From contig JBDNHK010000082.1 of NCBI GenBank assembly GCA_041688815.1, positions 1 through 56,138 of the forward strand: a stretch of 56,138 nucleotides of DNA. Direction: 5' to 3'. Shown piece by piece: positions 1-7,792 of the stretch (its first letter is position 1; every line of letters starts with the position of its first letter). This DNA is from Rhabdothermincola_A sp041688815. Its GTDB lineage: Bacteria; Actinomycetota; Acidimicrobiia; Acidimicrobiales; Acidimicrobilacustridaceae. Below the pieces are notes generated by a model. The model did not search any database, was not told where the DNA came from, and saw only the letters and a program-made list of their open reading frames with translations. A program made the translations under genes and the position numbers.

Positions 1-149
1 AGATCCGCACCCAACGCGCCCTCACCCTCGACGCCGCCTACACCGCCAACCCCGACCGGTTCCGAGGACGGCGGCCTACCCCGCCGAAGCTCCCCACCGT
101 CGCCTGGATCAACGACCCATCCCGAGAAGCACTCATACAGAACGACTGA
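1..149 (+). CDS. IS3-family transposase OrfB, C-terminal fragment
   Basis: The frame starting at base 3 is open to a TGA at 147-149 and gives 48 residues, including ALTLDAAYTANPDRF, PPKLPTVAWIN and a final LIQND. A run of the type AAY-NPERF-PP-LP--AWIN is the usual C-terminal tail of IS3-family OrfB integrases, after the DDE domain. The catalytic part lies outside the window. The fragment belongs to the element that truncates the neighbouring peptidase gene. Confidence 0.8.
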   Translation, partial: IRTQRALTLDAAYTANPDRFRGRRPTPPKLPTVAWINDPSREALIQND

Positions 150-176
150 CCGAGAATTGTCTCAAACCCCTTGACA
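1..176 (+). mobile_element. 3' end of an IS3-family insertion sequence
   Basis: This is the right-hand end of an IS3-like element that starts outside the window. It holds the last codons of the transposase and a short tail. The tail ends in CA at 175-176, and its reverse complement starts TGTCAAGGGGTTTGAGACA, which fits the TG...CA ends usual for IS3 family elements. Beyond 176 the sequence becomes the coding strand complement of an M15 peptidase gene, so I place the junction at about 176/177. The other end and any target duplication are not visible. Confidence 0.75.
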
Positions 177-966
177 GGTTCCGTCGGGGCTCGTCAGCGA
201 GATGGACACCACCCCACCAAAGTCCGATGTAGATGTGCACGTCGATTGGGTCCTGTTGATCGGGGTCGAAGGCCCATCCCGCCACCCGGATCTGTCCGGG
301 GGAGGCGCTCACCGAGTCGACATTGCCGATCCCGAAGTACTCCCCGGGGAACATCCGCCCTCCGTCTCCGACCCACTCCCAGTGCCACGGCTCGGGCACC
401 GGACCGCCGGGCTTCATCACCTTCGGGTGCAGCCAGCCGAACAGCCCGGCGTTGGCCAACAGCCACTGGTAACCGGGGCTGTCGTAGGTCATGGGAGAGC
501 TGCCCTCGCGGAAGTCGACGGCCTTGCCCCAGCCGTGGTTCGACGTTCCCGGCACAGCGGCCATGTGGCACTGGCTTTGGGCGCACCACCAGTCGCGCGC
601 TGCCACCTGACCGGCGAAGTCGCGGTAGCAACTGCTCGGCGTGACGGTGATGCCCGCGTGCGCCGCCGCGCTGAGCAACTTCTGCATCGAGACCGCAGCC
701 TCCCAGTACACCGAGCAGCCGGGAGCGGCCGGGGTGAGCCACTGGCTCACCAGGCGGCCGTTGGAAGCACCGAAGATGGGGCCCGCCCGGTTGTCCTCGT
801 TGAGTTGCTTGCAGGAGGCGCCCACCAACGCCAGGATCGCCACCAGCGCGACCAGGCCGACGAGCGTCGATCGCCGGGAGACGCGACGGCGTGGGCGTCC
901 GGGGTTCGGGGGAGTGGGCGCGACCCGGGGCAGTGAAGTGCGGTCAGCGGGGGAAGCAGGCGGCAT
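133..966 (-). CDS. M15-family D-alanyl-D-alanine carboxypeptidase, C-terminus replaced by IS sequence
   Basis: 277 residues. A basic N-terminus is followed by one hydrophobic segment (about 34-51), so the enzyme is probably anchored outside the membrane and trims peptidoglycan stem peptides. The zinc motif SxHxxGxAxD is seen as SNHGWGKAVD (S142, H144, D151), and the second motif PWHWEW (H195, E197) follows: this is the VanY-like M15 signature. Residues about 214-260 start a GW-FDP repeat domain (VDSVSASPGQIRVAGWAFDP) found on actinobacterial surface proteins. The last 14 residues come from the IS end, so the true C-terminus is lost. ATG at 966 is supported by AGGAG 8 nt upstream. The catalytic domain looks intact, so activity may survive. 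Confidence 0.8.
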   Translation of the reverse strand: MPPASPADRTSLPRVAPTPPNPGRPRRRVSRRSTLVGLVALVAILALVGASCKQLNEDNRAGPIFGASNGRLVSQWLTPAAPGCSVYWEAAVSMQKLLSAAAHAGITVTPSSCYRDFAGQVAARDWWCAQSQCHMAAVPGTSNHGWGKAVDFREGSSPMTYDSPGYQWLLANAGLFGWLHPKVMKPGGPVPEPWHWEWVGDGGRMFPGEYFGIGNVDSVSASPGQIRVAGWAFDPDQQDPIDVHIYIGLWWGGVHLADEPRRNLSRGLRQFSVSRSV

Positions 967-1087
967 GGTCGACTCCTGGTGAGGGGTACCTGAGTCGGTT
1001 ATCGGTGATCGCGCCTCGTCACTGGAGCAGAGTGTGCCGTCGCCACGGCCCGCTCGAGGTCGTGTCGGAGGGGTCCGGCCCCACCGG

Positions 1088-1093
1088 TACACT
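1088..1093 (+). promoter_or_regulatory. candidate -10 box for tig (leaderless)
   Basis: TACACT ends 10 nt before the GTG of tig, so transcription would begin within about 3 nt of the start codon. There is no good Shine-Dalgarno sequence. It is one of a set of similarly placed TANNNT boxes in this window. No clear -35 box is seen. Confidence 0.35.
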
Positions 1094-1102
1094 CACCGGA
1101 CT

Positions 1103-2539
1103 GTGAATGCCACCGTCGAGCCCCTCGAGGGCAACAAAGTCAAGCTCTCGATCGAGGTCGACGAGGCCGAGTTCGAAACCGCGGTCGATGCCGCCTTCAA
1201 GAAGATCGCTCGCGAGGTGCGCGTGCCCGGGTTCCGGCCGGGCAAGGCGCCCCGCCGGCTGCTCGAAGCCCGCATCGGTGTCACCGCCGGCCGGGTGCAG
1301 GCGCTCAACGACACCCTGCCCGACTACTACCTCGAGGCGGTGCGCACCCACGAGGTCGACGTGATCGCCGCCCCCGAGTTCGAGGTCACGTCGGGGCAGG
1401 AAGAGGGTCCGGTGCTCTTCGACGCCGTGGTCGAGGTGCGGCCCACCGTCGACGTCCCCGGCTACCGGGGTCTCGTCGTCACCATCCCCTCGCCCCAGGC
1501 CACCGACGCCGACATCGACGAGCAGGTCGAGCGGGTACGCAGCCAGTACGCCGAGCTCGAGGTCGTCGAACGCGCCGCCGGTACCGGCGACTTCGTCACC
1601 ATCGACATCGAGGGCAGCCAGGACGGCGAACTGCTCGACGGGTTGGTGGCCAGCGCCTACCTGTACGAGGTCGGTTCCGGTGGCATCGTCCCCGAGCTCG
1701 ACACCCAGCTCGCCGGGGTCGAGGCGGGCGCCGAGCTGTCCTTCGACGCCTCGCACCCGAACGACGAGGACGCCGAGCTGCACTTCAAGGTCACCGTCAC
1801 CGAGGTCAAGGCCAAGGTGCTGCCCGACCTCGACGACAAGTTCGCCGACGAAGCTTCCGACTTCAGCACCGTCATCGACTGGCGTGACGATCTCGTCGCC
1901 CGGATGACCAACGTGAAGCGGGCCCAGGCGCAGATGGCCCTGCGCGAAGGCATCGGTCAGGCCCTGGCCGAGCTCGTCGAGGACGAACTCCCCGAACCGC
2001 TCGTGGGCGCCGAGATGCAGGAGCGCCTCCAGGACATGGCCATGCGGCTCGAAGCGCAGGGGCTCACACTCGAGCAGTGGCTCCAGTTCTCCGGCACCGA
2101 CCAGGAGTCGTTCGTCGCCGACCTCCGCAGCACCGCCACCACCGCCGCCAAGGTCGATCTGGCCCTTCGCGCCGTCGCCGTCGCCGAAGGGCTCGAGGCC
2201 GACGACCACGATCTCGACGCCGAGTACACGATCGTCGCCGAGCGCGTCGAGACCGACGTCGACACCGTGCGCCAGCGCATCGTCGAGAACGGCCAGGGCC
2301 CGGCCGTACGCGCCGACATCGCCAAGCGCAAGGCCCTCGACTGGCTGGTCGAGACCGTCACCATCATCAGCGAGGACGGCAGCCCCATCGACCGCTCCCA
2401 GCTCGACATCATCGAGACCGACGACGACGCCCCCGACACCGACGAGGACGCGGAAGACGCCGATAGCGTCGACGATGACAACGTGGCCAGCGACACCGGT
2501 ACCCCCGAGGGGCCGGCCAAGGAAGGGAACACCGAGTGA
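1103..2539 (+). CDS. tig: trigger factor (ribosome-associated chaperone, peptidyl-prolyl isomerase)
   Basis: 478 residues, normal for the family. Binds the ribosome exit tunnel and folds nascent chains. The N-terminal ribosome-binding domain has the signature loop GFRPGKAP (43-50). An FKBP-like domain follows (starting near TGDFVTIDIEG), then a long helical C-terminal chaperone domain. The last 35 or so residues are a very acidic tail (DDDAPDTDEDAEDADS), common in actinobacterial homologues. I chose GTG 1103 because VNATVEPLEGNKVKL matches the usual MKVTVEKLEGN start; an upstream in-frame ATG at 1034 would add unrelated residues. The stop overlaps the clpP start by 4 nt, the common tig-clpP-clpX order. 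Confidence 0.96.
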   Translation: MNATVEPLEGNKVKLSIEVDEAEFETAVDAAFKKIAREVRVPGFRPGKAPRRLLEARIGVTAGRVQALNDTLPDYYLEAVRTHEVDVIAAPEFEVTSGQEEGPVLFDAVVEVRPTVDVPGYRGLVVTIPSPQATDADIDEQVERVRSQYAELEVVERAAGTGDFVTIDIEGSQDGELLDGLVASAYLYEVGSGGIVPELDTQLAGVEAGAELSFDASHPNDEDAELHFKVTVTEVKAKVLPDLDDKFADEASDFSTVIDWRDDLVARMTNVKRAQAQMALREGIGQALAELVEDELPEPLVGAEMQERLQDMAMRLEAQGLTLEQWLQFSGTDQESFVADLRSTATTAAKVDLALRAVAVAEGLEADDHDLDAEYTIVAERVETDVDTVRQRIVENGQGPAVRADIAKRKALDWLVETVTIISEDGSPIDRSQLDIIETDDDAPDTDEDAEDADSVDDDNVASDTGTPEGPAKEGNTE

Positions 2540-3207
2540 CCATCTCGACCGGTGGAGACGCCTCACACCTGCGGGCGTCCAACTACATCCCCAACCCGTC
2601 GGTGCTCTACGAGACGAGCCGCGGGCAGACCATCCAGGCCGACCTCTACTCCCGGCTGCTCAAGGAGAACATCATCTTCCTGGGCACCCCGATCGACGAC
2701 ACGGTCGCCAACCTCATCTGCGCCCAGCTCCTGCACCTCGAGTCCGAGAACCCCGATCGCGACATCAGCATCTACATCAACTGCCCCGGGGGCGACATCA
2801 CCGCGCTGTTCGCCATCTACGACACCATGCGGTTCGTGAAGCCCGACATCGCCACGATCTGCTTCGGGCAGGCCGCCTCGGCTGCCGCCGTACTGCTCGC
2901 CGCCGGCACCAAGGGCAAGCGCCTCGCCCTCCCGCACGCTCGGGTTCTCATCCACCAGCCCTATGCCGGAGCCCAGGGCCAGGCCACCGACATCGAGCTC
3001 GCGGCCAAGGAAATCCTGCGGATGCGCTCGCTGCTCGAGGAAGTCCTGGCTTACCACACGGGCCAGACCGAGGAGAAGGTCCACCGCGACACCGACCGCG
3101 ACTTTGTAATGTCAGCGGAAGAAGCCAAGGACTACGGGATCCTCGACGAGGTCATCTCGGATCGGCAGCTCGCCGACGTCAGCGGCCCGATCACCGCCGT
3201 CCAGTAG
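2536..3207 (+). CDS. clpP: ATP-dependent Clp protease proteolytic subunit
   Basis: 223 residues. Serine peptidase that forms the heptameric ring degrading substrates fed by ClpX or ClpC. The catalytic triad is visible: S115 in GQAASAAAVLL, H140 in VLIHQP and D189 in DRDFVMSAEEA. The GTG start lies in a GTGA overlap with tig, with a GGAAGG-type ribosome site 8 nt upstream. Only one clpP is present here; many actinobacteria have two, so a second copy may lie elsewhere. It is followed after 36 nt by clpX. Confidence 0.97.
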   Translation: MTISTGGDASHLRASNYIPNPSVLYETSRGQTIQADLYSRLLKENIIFLGTPIDDTVANLICAQLLHLESENPDRDISIYINCPGGDITALFAIYDTMRFVKPDIATICFGQAASAAAVLLAAGTKGKRLALPHARVLIHQPYAGAQGQATDIELAAKEILRMRSLLEEVLAYHTGQTEEKVHRDTDRDFVMSAEEAKDYGILDEVISDRQLADVSGPITAVQ

Positions 3208-3243
3208 GCCGGCCCACAACCAGGCGCAGACCGGGGGAACCAG

Positions 3244-4515
3244 GTGGCCAAGTTCGGAGACGGTGGCGAGCTCCTCAAATGCTCGTTCTGCGGCAAGTCA
3301 CAGAAACAGGTGAAGAAGCTCATCGCCGGCCCCGGCGTCTACATCTGCGACGAGTGCATCGACCTGTGCAACGAGATCATCGAAGAGGAACTGTCCGAGA
3401 CCAGCGATCTGCGCTTCGACGAGCTCCCCAAGCCTCGTGAGATCTTCGAGTTCCTGAACGACTACATCGTCGGCCAGGAACCGGCGAAGAAGATCCTCTC
3501 GGTGGCCGTGTACAACCACTACAAGCGGGTGCAGTTCGACGCCGCCCACCACGACGAGGTGGAGCTGGCCAAGTCCAACATCCTCCTGCTCGGGCCCACC
3601 GGCTGCGGTAAGACCTTGCTGGCCCAGACCCTGGCCCGCATACTCAACGTGCCGTTCGCCATCGCCGACGCCACCGCCCTCACCGAAGCCGGCTACGTGG
3701 GCGAGGACGTCGAGAACATCCTGCTCAAGCTCATCCAGGCCGCCGACTACGACGTCAAGAAGGCCGAGACGGGCATCATCTACATCGACGAGATCGACAA
3801 GATCGCCCGCAAGAGCGAGAACCCGTCGATCACCCGCGACGTCTCGGGTGAAGGCGTGCAGCAGGCCCTGCTGAAGATCCTGGAGGGCACCACCGCCTCG
3901 GTGCCGCCACAAGGGGGCCGCAAGCACCCCCACCAGGAGTTCATCCAGATCGACACCACCAACATCTTGTTCATCTGCGGAGGCGCCTTCGCCGGCATCG
4001 ACAAGCTCATCGAGAACCGCATCGGCAAGAAGGGCGTGGGCTTCTCGGCCGAACTGCGCTCCGAGAACGCCGACCTCGGTCAGCTCTACACGAGCGTGCT
4101 CCCCGAGGACCTGCTCAAGTTCGGCCTCATCCCCGAGTTCATCGGCCGCCTGCCGGTCATCGGTGCCGTGTCGAACCTCGACCGTGAGGCCCTCGTCGAG
4201 ATCCTCGTCGAGCCTCGCAACGCCCTCGTCAAGCAGTACCGCAAGTTCTTCGAGTTCGAAGACGTCGAGCTCGAGTTCACCGAAGACGCGCTGGCGGCCG
4301 TGGCCGATCAGGCGCTCCTCCGGGGCACCGGGGCCCGGGGCCTGCGCGCCATCCTCGAAGAGGTCCTGCTCGGCGTCATGTACGAACTGCCCAGCCGAGA
4401 CGACGTCGAGAAGGTCGTCGTCGACGCCGACGTCGTGCTCGACAAGGTGAACCCGACGCTCGTGCCCCGGGCGGCCGCCCCCCGCACCACCCGGCCCAAA
4501 CGCGCCGCGAGCTGA
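3244..4515 (+). CDS. clpX: ATP-dependent Clp protease ATP-binding subunit ClpX
   Basis: 423 residues, a normal length. AAA+ unfoldase that delivers substrates to ClpP. The N-terminal zinc domain has four cysteines (C13, C16, C35, C38). Walker A is GPTGCGKT (117-124), the pore loop GYVG (150-153), Walker B IIYIDEID (178-185), and an RKH loop (GRKHPHQ) is present. The ClpP-docking loop reads VGF (in KGVGFSAEL) where IGF is usual. GTG start with a GGGGGAA ribosome site. It follows clpP in the same operon. Confidence 0.97.
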   Translation: MAKFGDGGELLKCSFCGKSQKQVKKLIAGPGVYICDECIDLCNEIIEEELSETSDLRFDELPKPREIFEFLNDYIVGQEPAKKILSVAVYNHYKRVQFDAAHHDEVELAKSNILLLGPTGCGKTLLAQTLARILNVPFAIADATALTEAGYVGEDVENILLKLIQAADYDVKKAETGIIYIDEIDKIARKSENPSITRDVSGEGVQQALLKILEGTTASVPPQGGRKHPHQEFIQIDTTNILFICGGAFAGIDKLIENRIGKKGVGFSAELRSENADLGQLYTSVLPEDLLKFGLIPEFIGRLPVIGAVSNLDREALVEILVEPRNALVKQYRKFFEFEDVELEFTEDALAAVADQALLRGTGARGLRAILEEVLLGVMYELPSRDDVEKVVVDADVVLDKVNPTLVPRAAAPRTTRPKRAAS

Positions 4516-4531
4516 CCGGCGCAGGCTCGTC

Positions 4532-5827
4532 TTGGACTACCGCGAGTCGCTGCGCTTCCTCGACGGCCACATCAACCACGAGGCCACCGCCGGCGCCATC
4601 CACGGCCTCTCCCTCGACGCGATGCGCCAGTTGGTCGCCGTGTTCGGCGATCCCCAACACGCCTTTCCCGTCATCCACCTCACCGGTACCAACGGCAAGG
4701 GCTCGACGGCGCGGATGATCACGGCTCTGCTCGTCGAGCACGGGCTGTCGGTCGGCAGCTACACCAGCCCCCACCTGGAGAAGGTCAACGAGCGTCTGGC
4801 CTGGAACGGCGAGCCCATCTCCGACGACGACCTCGCCGCGGTCATCACCGGAGTGGCGCGGCTCACCCCGCTGTCGGGGGTGGAGCCGTCGTACTTCGAG
4901 CTGCTCACCGTGGCGGCATTCGTGTGGTTCGCCGAGATCGCCGTCGACGTGGCTGTCATCGAAGTGGGCCTGCTCGGACGCTACGACGCCACCAACGTGG
5001 CCGACGCCGACGTCGCCGTCGTGACCAACATCGGCCAGGACCACACCGACGGCCTCGGCGACTGGCGCCAGCGGATCGCCGCCGAGAAGGCCGGCATCGT
5101 GAAGCCCGAGTCGCTTCTCGTCCTCGGCGAGACCGACCCCCAGCTCCAGGCCACGTTCCTGGCCGAGGGGCCACGAGCGGCGTGGCGTCGCGGCGACGAT
5201 TTCGACGTCGTCGAGGACCTGCCCGCGGTGGGCGGTCGGGTCGTCTCGGTACGCACGCCCCACGGCACCCTCGACGAGCTGTTCGTGCCGCTGCACGGAC
5301 GCCATCAGGCCGACAACGTGGCTCTCGCCGTCGCCGCCGTCGAGGGCTTCTTCGACCGGCCGCTCGACCTCGAGATCGCCCGGACGGCGCTCGCCGTCGT
5401 GACGGTCCCCGGGCGGTTCGAGGTGATGAGCCGGGCCCCGCTGGTGCTGCTCGACGGTGCCCACAACCCGCAGGGGGCGATGGCCGCGGCCGACACCCTC
5501 GCCACCGAGTTCGACGTCCCCGGGCGCCGGGTGCTCGTGCTGGGGCTGCTGCGGGGACGCGACCCGCTCGCCATGCTCGAGGCCTTCGATGCCCGACGCG
5601 CCGACGTGCTCATCGCCTGCACGCCTCCGTCATCGCGCGCCCTGCCCGCCGAGGAACTGGCTGCGGTGGCCCGGATGATGCCGGTGCTCACCGAGGTCGT
5701 GGCCGATCCCACCACCGCGGTGCAGCGGGCGTTGTCGGTGTCGACCGACGACGACGTCATCCTCGTGGCCGGCTCGCTCTACCTCGTCGGCGCCGCCCGC
5801 ACGGCCCTCGGCTCACGGACCGACTGA
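4532..5827 (+). CDS. folC: bifunctional folylpolyglutamate/dihydrofolate synthase
   Basis: 431 residues. Mur-ligase-fold enzyme that adds glutamate to folates, and to dihydropteroate in bifunctional forms. The ATP loop TGTNGKGST (51-59), the VGLLGRYDATN segment (usual form GLGGRLDATN), the VVTNIGQDHTDGLG metal site and the C-terminal LLDGAHNPQG motif are all present. TTG start, supported by GCAGG 7 nt upstream and by 16 nt spacing from clpX, so it is probably the last gene of the tig-clpP-clpX-folC transcript. Whether it has dihydrofolate synthase activity cannot be read from the sequence. Confidence 0.93.
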   Translation: MDYRESLRFLDGHINHEATAGAIHGLSLDAMRQLVAVFGDPQHAFPVIHLTGTNGKGSTARMITALLVEHGLSVGSYTSPHLEKVNERLAWNGEPISDDDLAAVITGVARLTPLSGVEPSYFELLTVAAFVWFAEIAVDVAVIEVGLLGRYDATNVADADVAVVTNIGQDHTDGLGDWRQRIAAEKAGIVKPESLLVLGETDPQLQATFLAEGPRAAWRRGDDFDVVEDLPAVGGRVVSVRTPHGTLDELFVPLHGRHQADNVALAVAAVEGFFDRPLDLEIARTALAVVTVPGRFEVMSRAPLVLLDGAHNPQGAMAAADTLATEFDVPGRRVLVLGLLRGRDPLAMLEAFDARRADVLIACTPPSSRALPAEELAAVARMMPVLTEVVADPTTAVQRALSVSTDDDVILVAGSLYLVGAARTALGSRTD

Positions 5828-5859
5828 CGCCGCCGTCCAGAAATATCCCGGATTCGAGG

Positions 5860-5888
5860 TTGCGTACACATGTTCGATCCGCCATACT
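5860..5888 (+). promoter_or_regulatory. candidate sigma-70-type promoter overlapping a LexA box
   Basis: TTGCGT (5860-5865) and CATACT (5883-5888) are separated by exactly 17 nt, which fits a housekeeping promoter firing to the right from about 5895. The spacer is filled by the LexA-type operator at 5862-5877, so repressor binding would block polymerase. The first ORF downstream is the small gene at 5961-6071. Confidence 0.55.
5862..5877 (+). promoter_or_regulatory. LexA (SOS) operator candidate
   Basis: GCGTACACATGTTCGA matches the actinobacterial SOS box TCGAAC-N4-GTTCGA at 10 of 12 specified positions; the right half is perfect and the left half has 4 of 6. It sits between the -35 and -10 elements of a well-spaced promoter. 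The gene upstream (folC) is not an expected SOS gene and points toward the box, so the regulated unit should be to the right. Confidence 0.6.
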
Positions 5889-5960
5889 GGCACTCTTCCC
5901 CACTCGACGCCCGCCGGTTCCGGCGAGCGTCCCCAGTCCGGCTCTTTCGTGAAGTCCGAG

Positions 5961-6071
5961 ATGGCGATGGTGGAAGTGCGTCCGCAGGGTCTGGCCGAAG
6001 CGAGGTCGGCGCTGGCCGAGGTTGAGATGGCCTCTGAAGATCAACCCGGGCTCTTCGAGGACTCGGGCTGA
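5961..6071 (+). CDS. putative SOS-controlled small protein with beta-clamp-binding-like motif
   Basis: An ORF of 36 residues from ATG 5961 (40 from GTG 5949, 38 from... the in-frame codons before ATG 5967 add only two). It begins MAMVEVRPQGLAEA, has a helical, alanine/glutamate-rich middle, and ends EDQPGLFEDSG. QPGLF resembles the pentapeptide clamp-binding consensus QL[SD]LF used by DNA polymerases and repair proteins on the sliding clamp. A GAAG precedes ATG 5961 by 6 nt. It is the first ORF after a promoter with a LexA box. I do not recognise a family. Function is inferred only from the operator and motif; a chance ORF is possible because it is so short. Confidence 0.45.
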   Translation: MAMVEVRPQGLAEARSALAEVEMASEDQPGLFEDSG

Positions 6072-6164
6072 TCCATCCCCACCCCGTTCGCCGCGTGTCG
6101 GGGCCGCCATGCGGGCTGGCGTCGCCGGCTCCGGGTGGACTTCCGAACCCGAGGAGCCCTCGTC

Positions 6165-6170
6165 TAGGTT
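6165..6170 (+). promoter_or_regulatory. candidate -10 box for ndk (leaderless)
   Basis: TAGGTT ends 8 nt before the ndk ATG, placing the transcript start at or next to the start codon. No ribosome site is seen at a proper distance. No convincing -35. Confidence 0.4.
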
Positions 6171-6177
6171 CGCCGCC

Positions 6178-6585
6178 ATGGATCGCACCCTCGTCATCGC
6201 CAAACCCGACGCCGTCGAGCGCGGACTCGTCGGCGAGATCATCGCCCGTCTCGAGCGTCGCACCCTCTCCCTCGTCGCCGCCGAACTGCGCGTCATCGAC
6301 GCCGACACCGCCGGTCGTCACTACGAAGAGCACGCCGGCAAAGGCTTCTACGCGGACCTCGTGACCTTCATCACCCGGGGTTCCTCGATGGTGATGGTCG
6401 TCGAGGGCCCGGAGGACACCTGGAAGGTGGTCCGCACGATGATGGGCACCACCAACCCCCGCGACGCCGCCCCCGGCACCATCCGCGGCGATCTCGGAAT
6501 TCTCTTCACCGAGAATCTCATCCACGGTTCCGACAGCCTCGAATCGGCTACCCGGGAGATCGAGATCTTCTTTCCTGGCCTCTGA
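6178..6585 (+). CDS. ndk: nucleoside-diphosphate kinase
   Basis: 135 residues, full length. Transfers the terminal phosphate from ATP to nucleoside diphosphates through a phosphohistidine, here H116 in NLIHGSDS. The N-terminus MDRTLVIAKPDAVERG is the typical start, so ATG 6178 is preferred over an upstream in-frame ATG at 6022 that would add unrelated residues and overlap the small SOS-type ORF. It probably has its own promoter (TAGGTT just upstream). Confidence 0.96.
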   Translation: MDRTLVIAKPDAVERGLVGEIIARLERRTLSLVAAELRVIDADTAGRHYEEHAGKGFYADLVTFITRGSSMVMVVEGPEDTWKVVRTMMGTTNPRDAAPGTIRGDLGILFTENLIHGSDSLESATREIEIFFPGL

Positions 6586-6681
6586 GCCCGCACGCTCTGT
6601 TGCAGTTGTGTGACGAACCGGTAACCTGACATCTCCAGATGAACGCCGGTGAAACGGCCCCCGTCGCATCGCGTCGTCGCG

Positions 6682-6687
6682 TAGCAT
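6682..6687 (+). promoter_or_regulatory. candidate -10 box for mreB
   Basis: TAGCAT lies 45 nt before the mreB ATG in the 147 bp gap after ndk. This would give a leader of about 39 nt with the GGAAGG ribosome site before the start. No -35 match is seen, so the call is weak. Confidence 0.25.
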
Positions 6688-6732
6688 GATCCTCCCGCAA
6701 CTCTGCCGAGGTGAACCCGGAAGGTCTCCTGC

Positions 6733-7779
6733 ATGGCCGGACACATCTTCTCGTCGCTGTCCAACGTCATGGGCCGCGACATGGCCGTCGATCTCGGCAC
6801 CGCCAACACCGTCGTGTACGTGCGCGGTGAGGGCATCGTGCTCAACGAGCCCTCCGTCGTCGCCGTCAACGTCAAGGACGGCCGCCCGGTCGCCGTCGGC
6901 ACCGAGGCCAAGCGGATGATCGGGCGCACCCCCGCCCACATCCAGGCCATCCGTCCGCTCAAGGACGGCGTGATCGCCGACTTCGACATCTGCGAGAAGA
7001 TGCTCCGCTACTTCATCCAGAAGGTCCACCAGCGCAAGTGGTCCAAGCCTCGCATGGTGATCTGCGTACCGTCGGGCATCACTCCGGTCGAGCAGCGCGC
7101 CGTGCAGGAAGCGGCCGAGTTCGCCGGCGCCCGCAAGCCCGCCTACATCATCGAAGAGCCGATGGCCGCCGCCATCGGCGCCGGGCTCCCCGTGCAGGAG
7201 CCCACCGGCAACATGATCGTCGACATCGGCGGGGGCACCACCGAGGTGGCCGTCATCTCGCTGGGCGGAGTGGTCACGTCGCAGTCGGTGAGAGTGGGCG
7301 GCGACGAGCTCGACGACGCCATCATCGCCTTCATCAAGAAGGAGTACAGCTTGGCCCTCGGCGAGCGCACCGCCGAGGAGGTCAAGATCGCGCTGGGTTC
7401 GGCCTGGCCGCTCGAGACCGAGCTGCACGCCGAGATCCGGGGCCGCGACCTCGTCACCGGCCTGCCGAAGACGATCGTCACCACCACCGAGGAGATCCGG
7501 GAGGCGCTCGAGGAGCCGGTGACGGCCATCGTCGATGCGGTCAAGGTCACGCTCGACAAGACCCCGCCCGAGTTGGCCGCCGACATCATGGAGCAGGGCA
7601 TCGTGTTGGCCGGTGGTGGCGCCCTGCTCAACGGCATCGCCGCTCGGCTCGAACACGAGACCGGCATGCCCATCGTGATCGCCCCCAATCCGCTGTTCTC
7701 GGTGGCCATCGGTTCCGGGCAGTCCCTCGAGGAGTTCGACGCCCTCAAGGGCGTGCTGTTCTCGACCACGATCAACTGA
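6733..7779 (+). CDS. mreB: rod shape-determining protein MreB (bacterial actin)
   Basis: 348 residues, standard. Actin-fold ATPase that polymerises under the membrane and guides the lateral wall synthesis machinery. Phosphate-1 motif MAVDLGTANT (17-26), phosphate-2 motif IVDIGGGTTEVAV and the adenosine loop VLAGGGALLNG are present. GGAAGG lies 8 nt before the ATG. It heads the run mreB-mreC-mreD-mrdA-rodA. Mycobacteria and corynebacteria lack MreB and grow from the poles, so this cluster suggests lateral elongation in this organism. Confidence 0.97.
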   Translation: MAGHIFSSLSNVMGRDMAVDLGTANTVVYVRGEGIVLNEPSVVAVNVKDGRPVAVGTEAKRMIGRTPAHIQAIRPLKDGVIADFDICEKMLRYFIQKVHQRKWSKPRMVICVPSGITPVEQRAVQEAAEFAGARKPAYIIEEPMAAAIGAGLPVQEPTGNMIVDIGGGTTEVAVISLGGVVTSQSVRVGGDELDDAIIAFIKKEYSLALGERTAEEVKIALGSAWPLETELHAEIRGRDLVTGLPKTIVTTTEEIREALEEPVTAIVDAVKVTLDKTPPELAADIMEQGIVLAGGGALLNGIAARLEHETGMPIVIAPNPLFSVAIGSGQSLEEFDALKGVLFSTTIN

Positions 7780-7792
7780 CGCGGGCGCATCG

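Noticed and set aside
6022..6177. 52-residue N-terminal extension of ndk (ATG 6022)
   Set aside because: The extra residues are low-complexity and overlap the small SOS-type ORF; family proteins begin at MDRTLVIAKPDAVERG.
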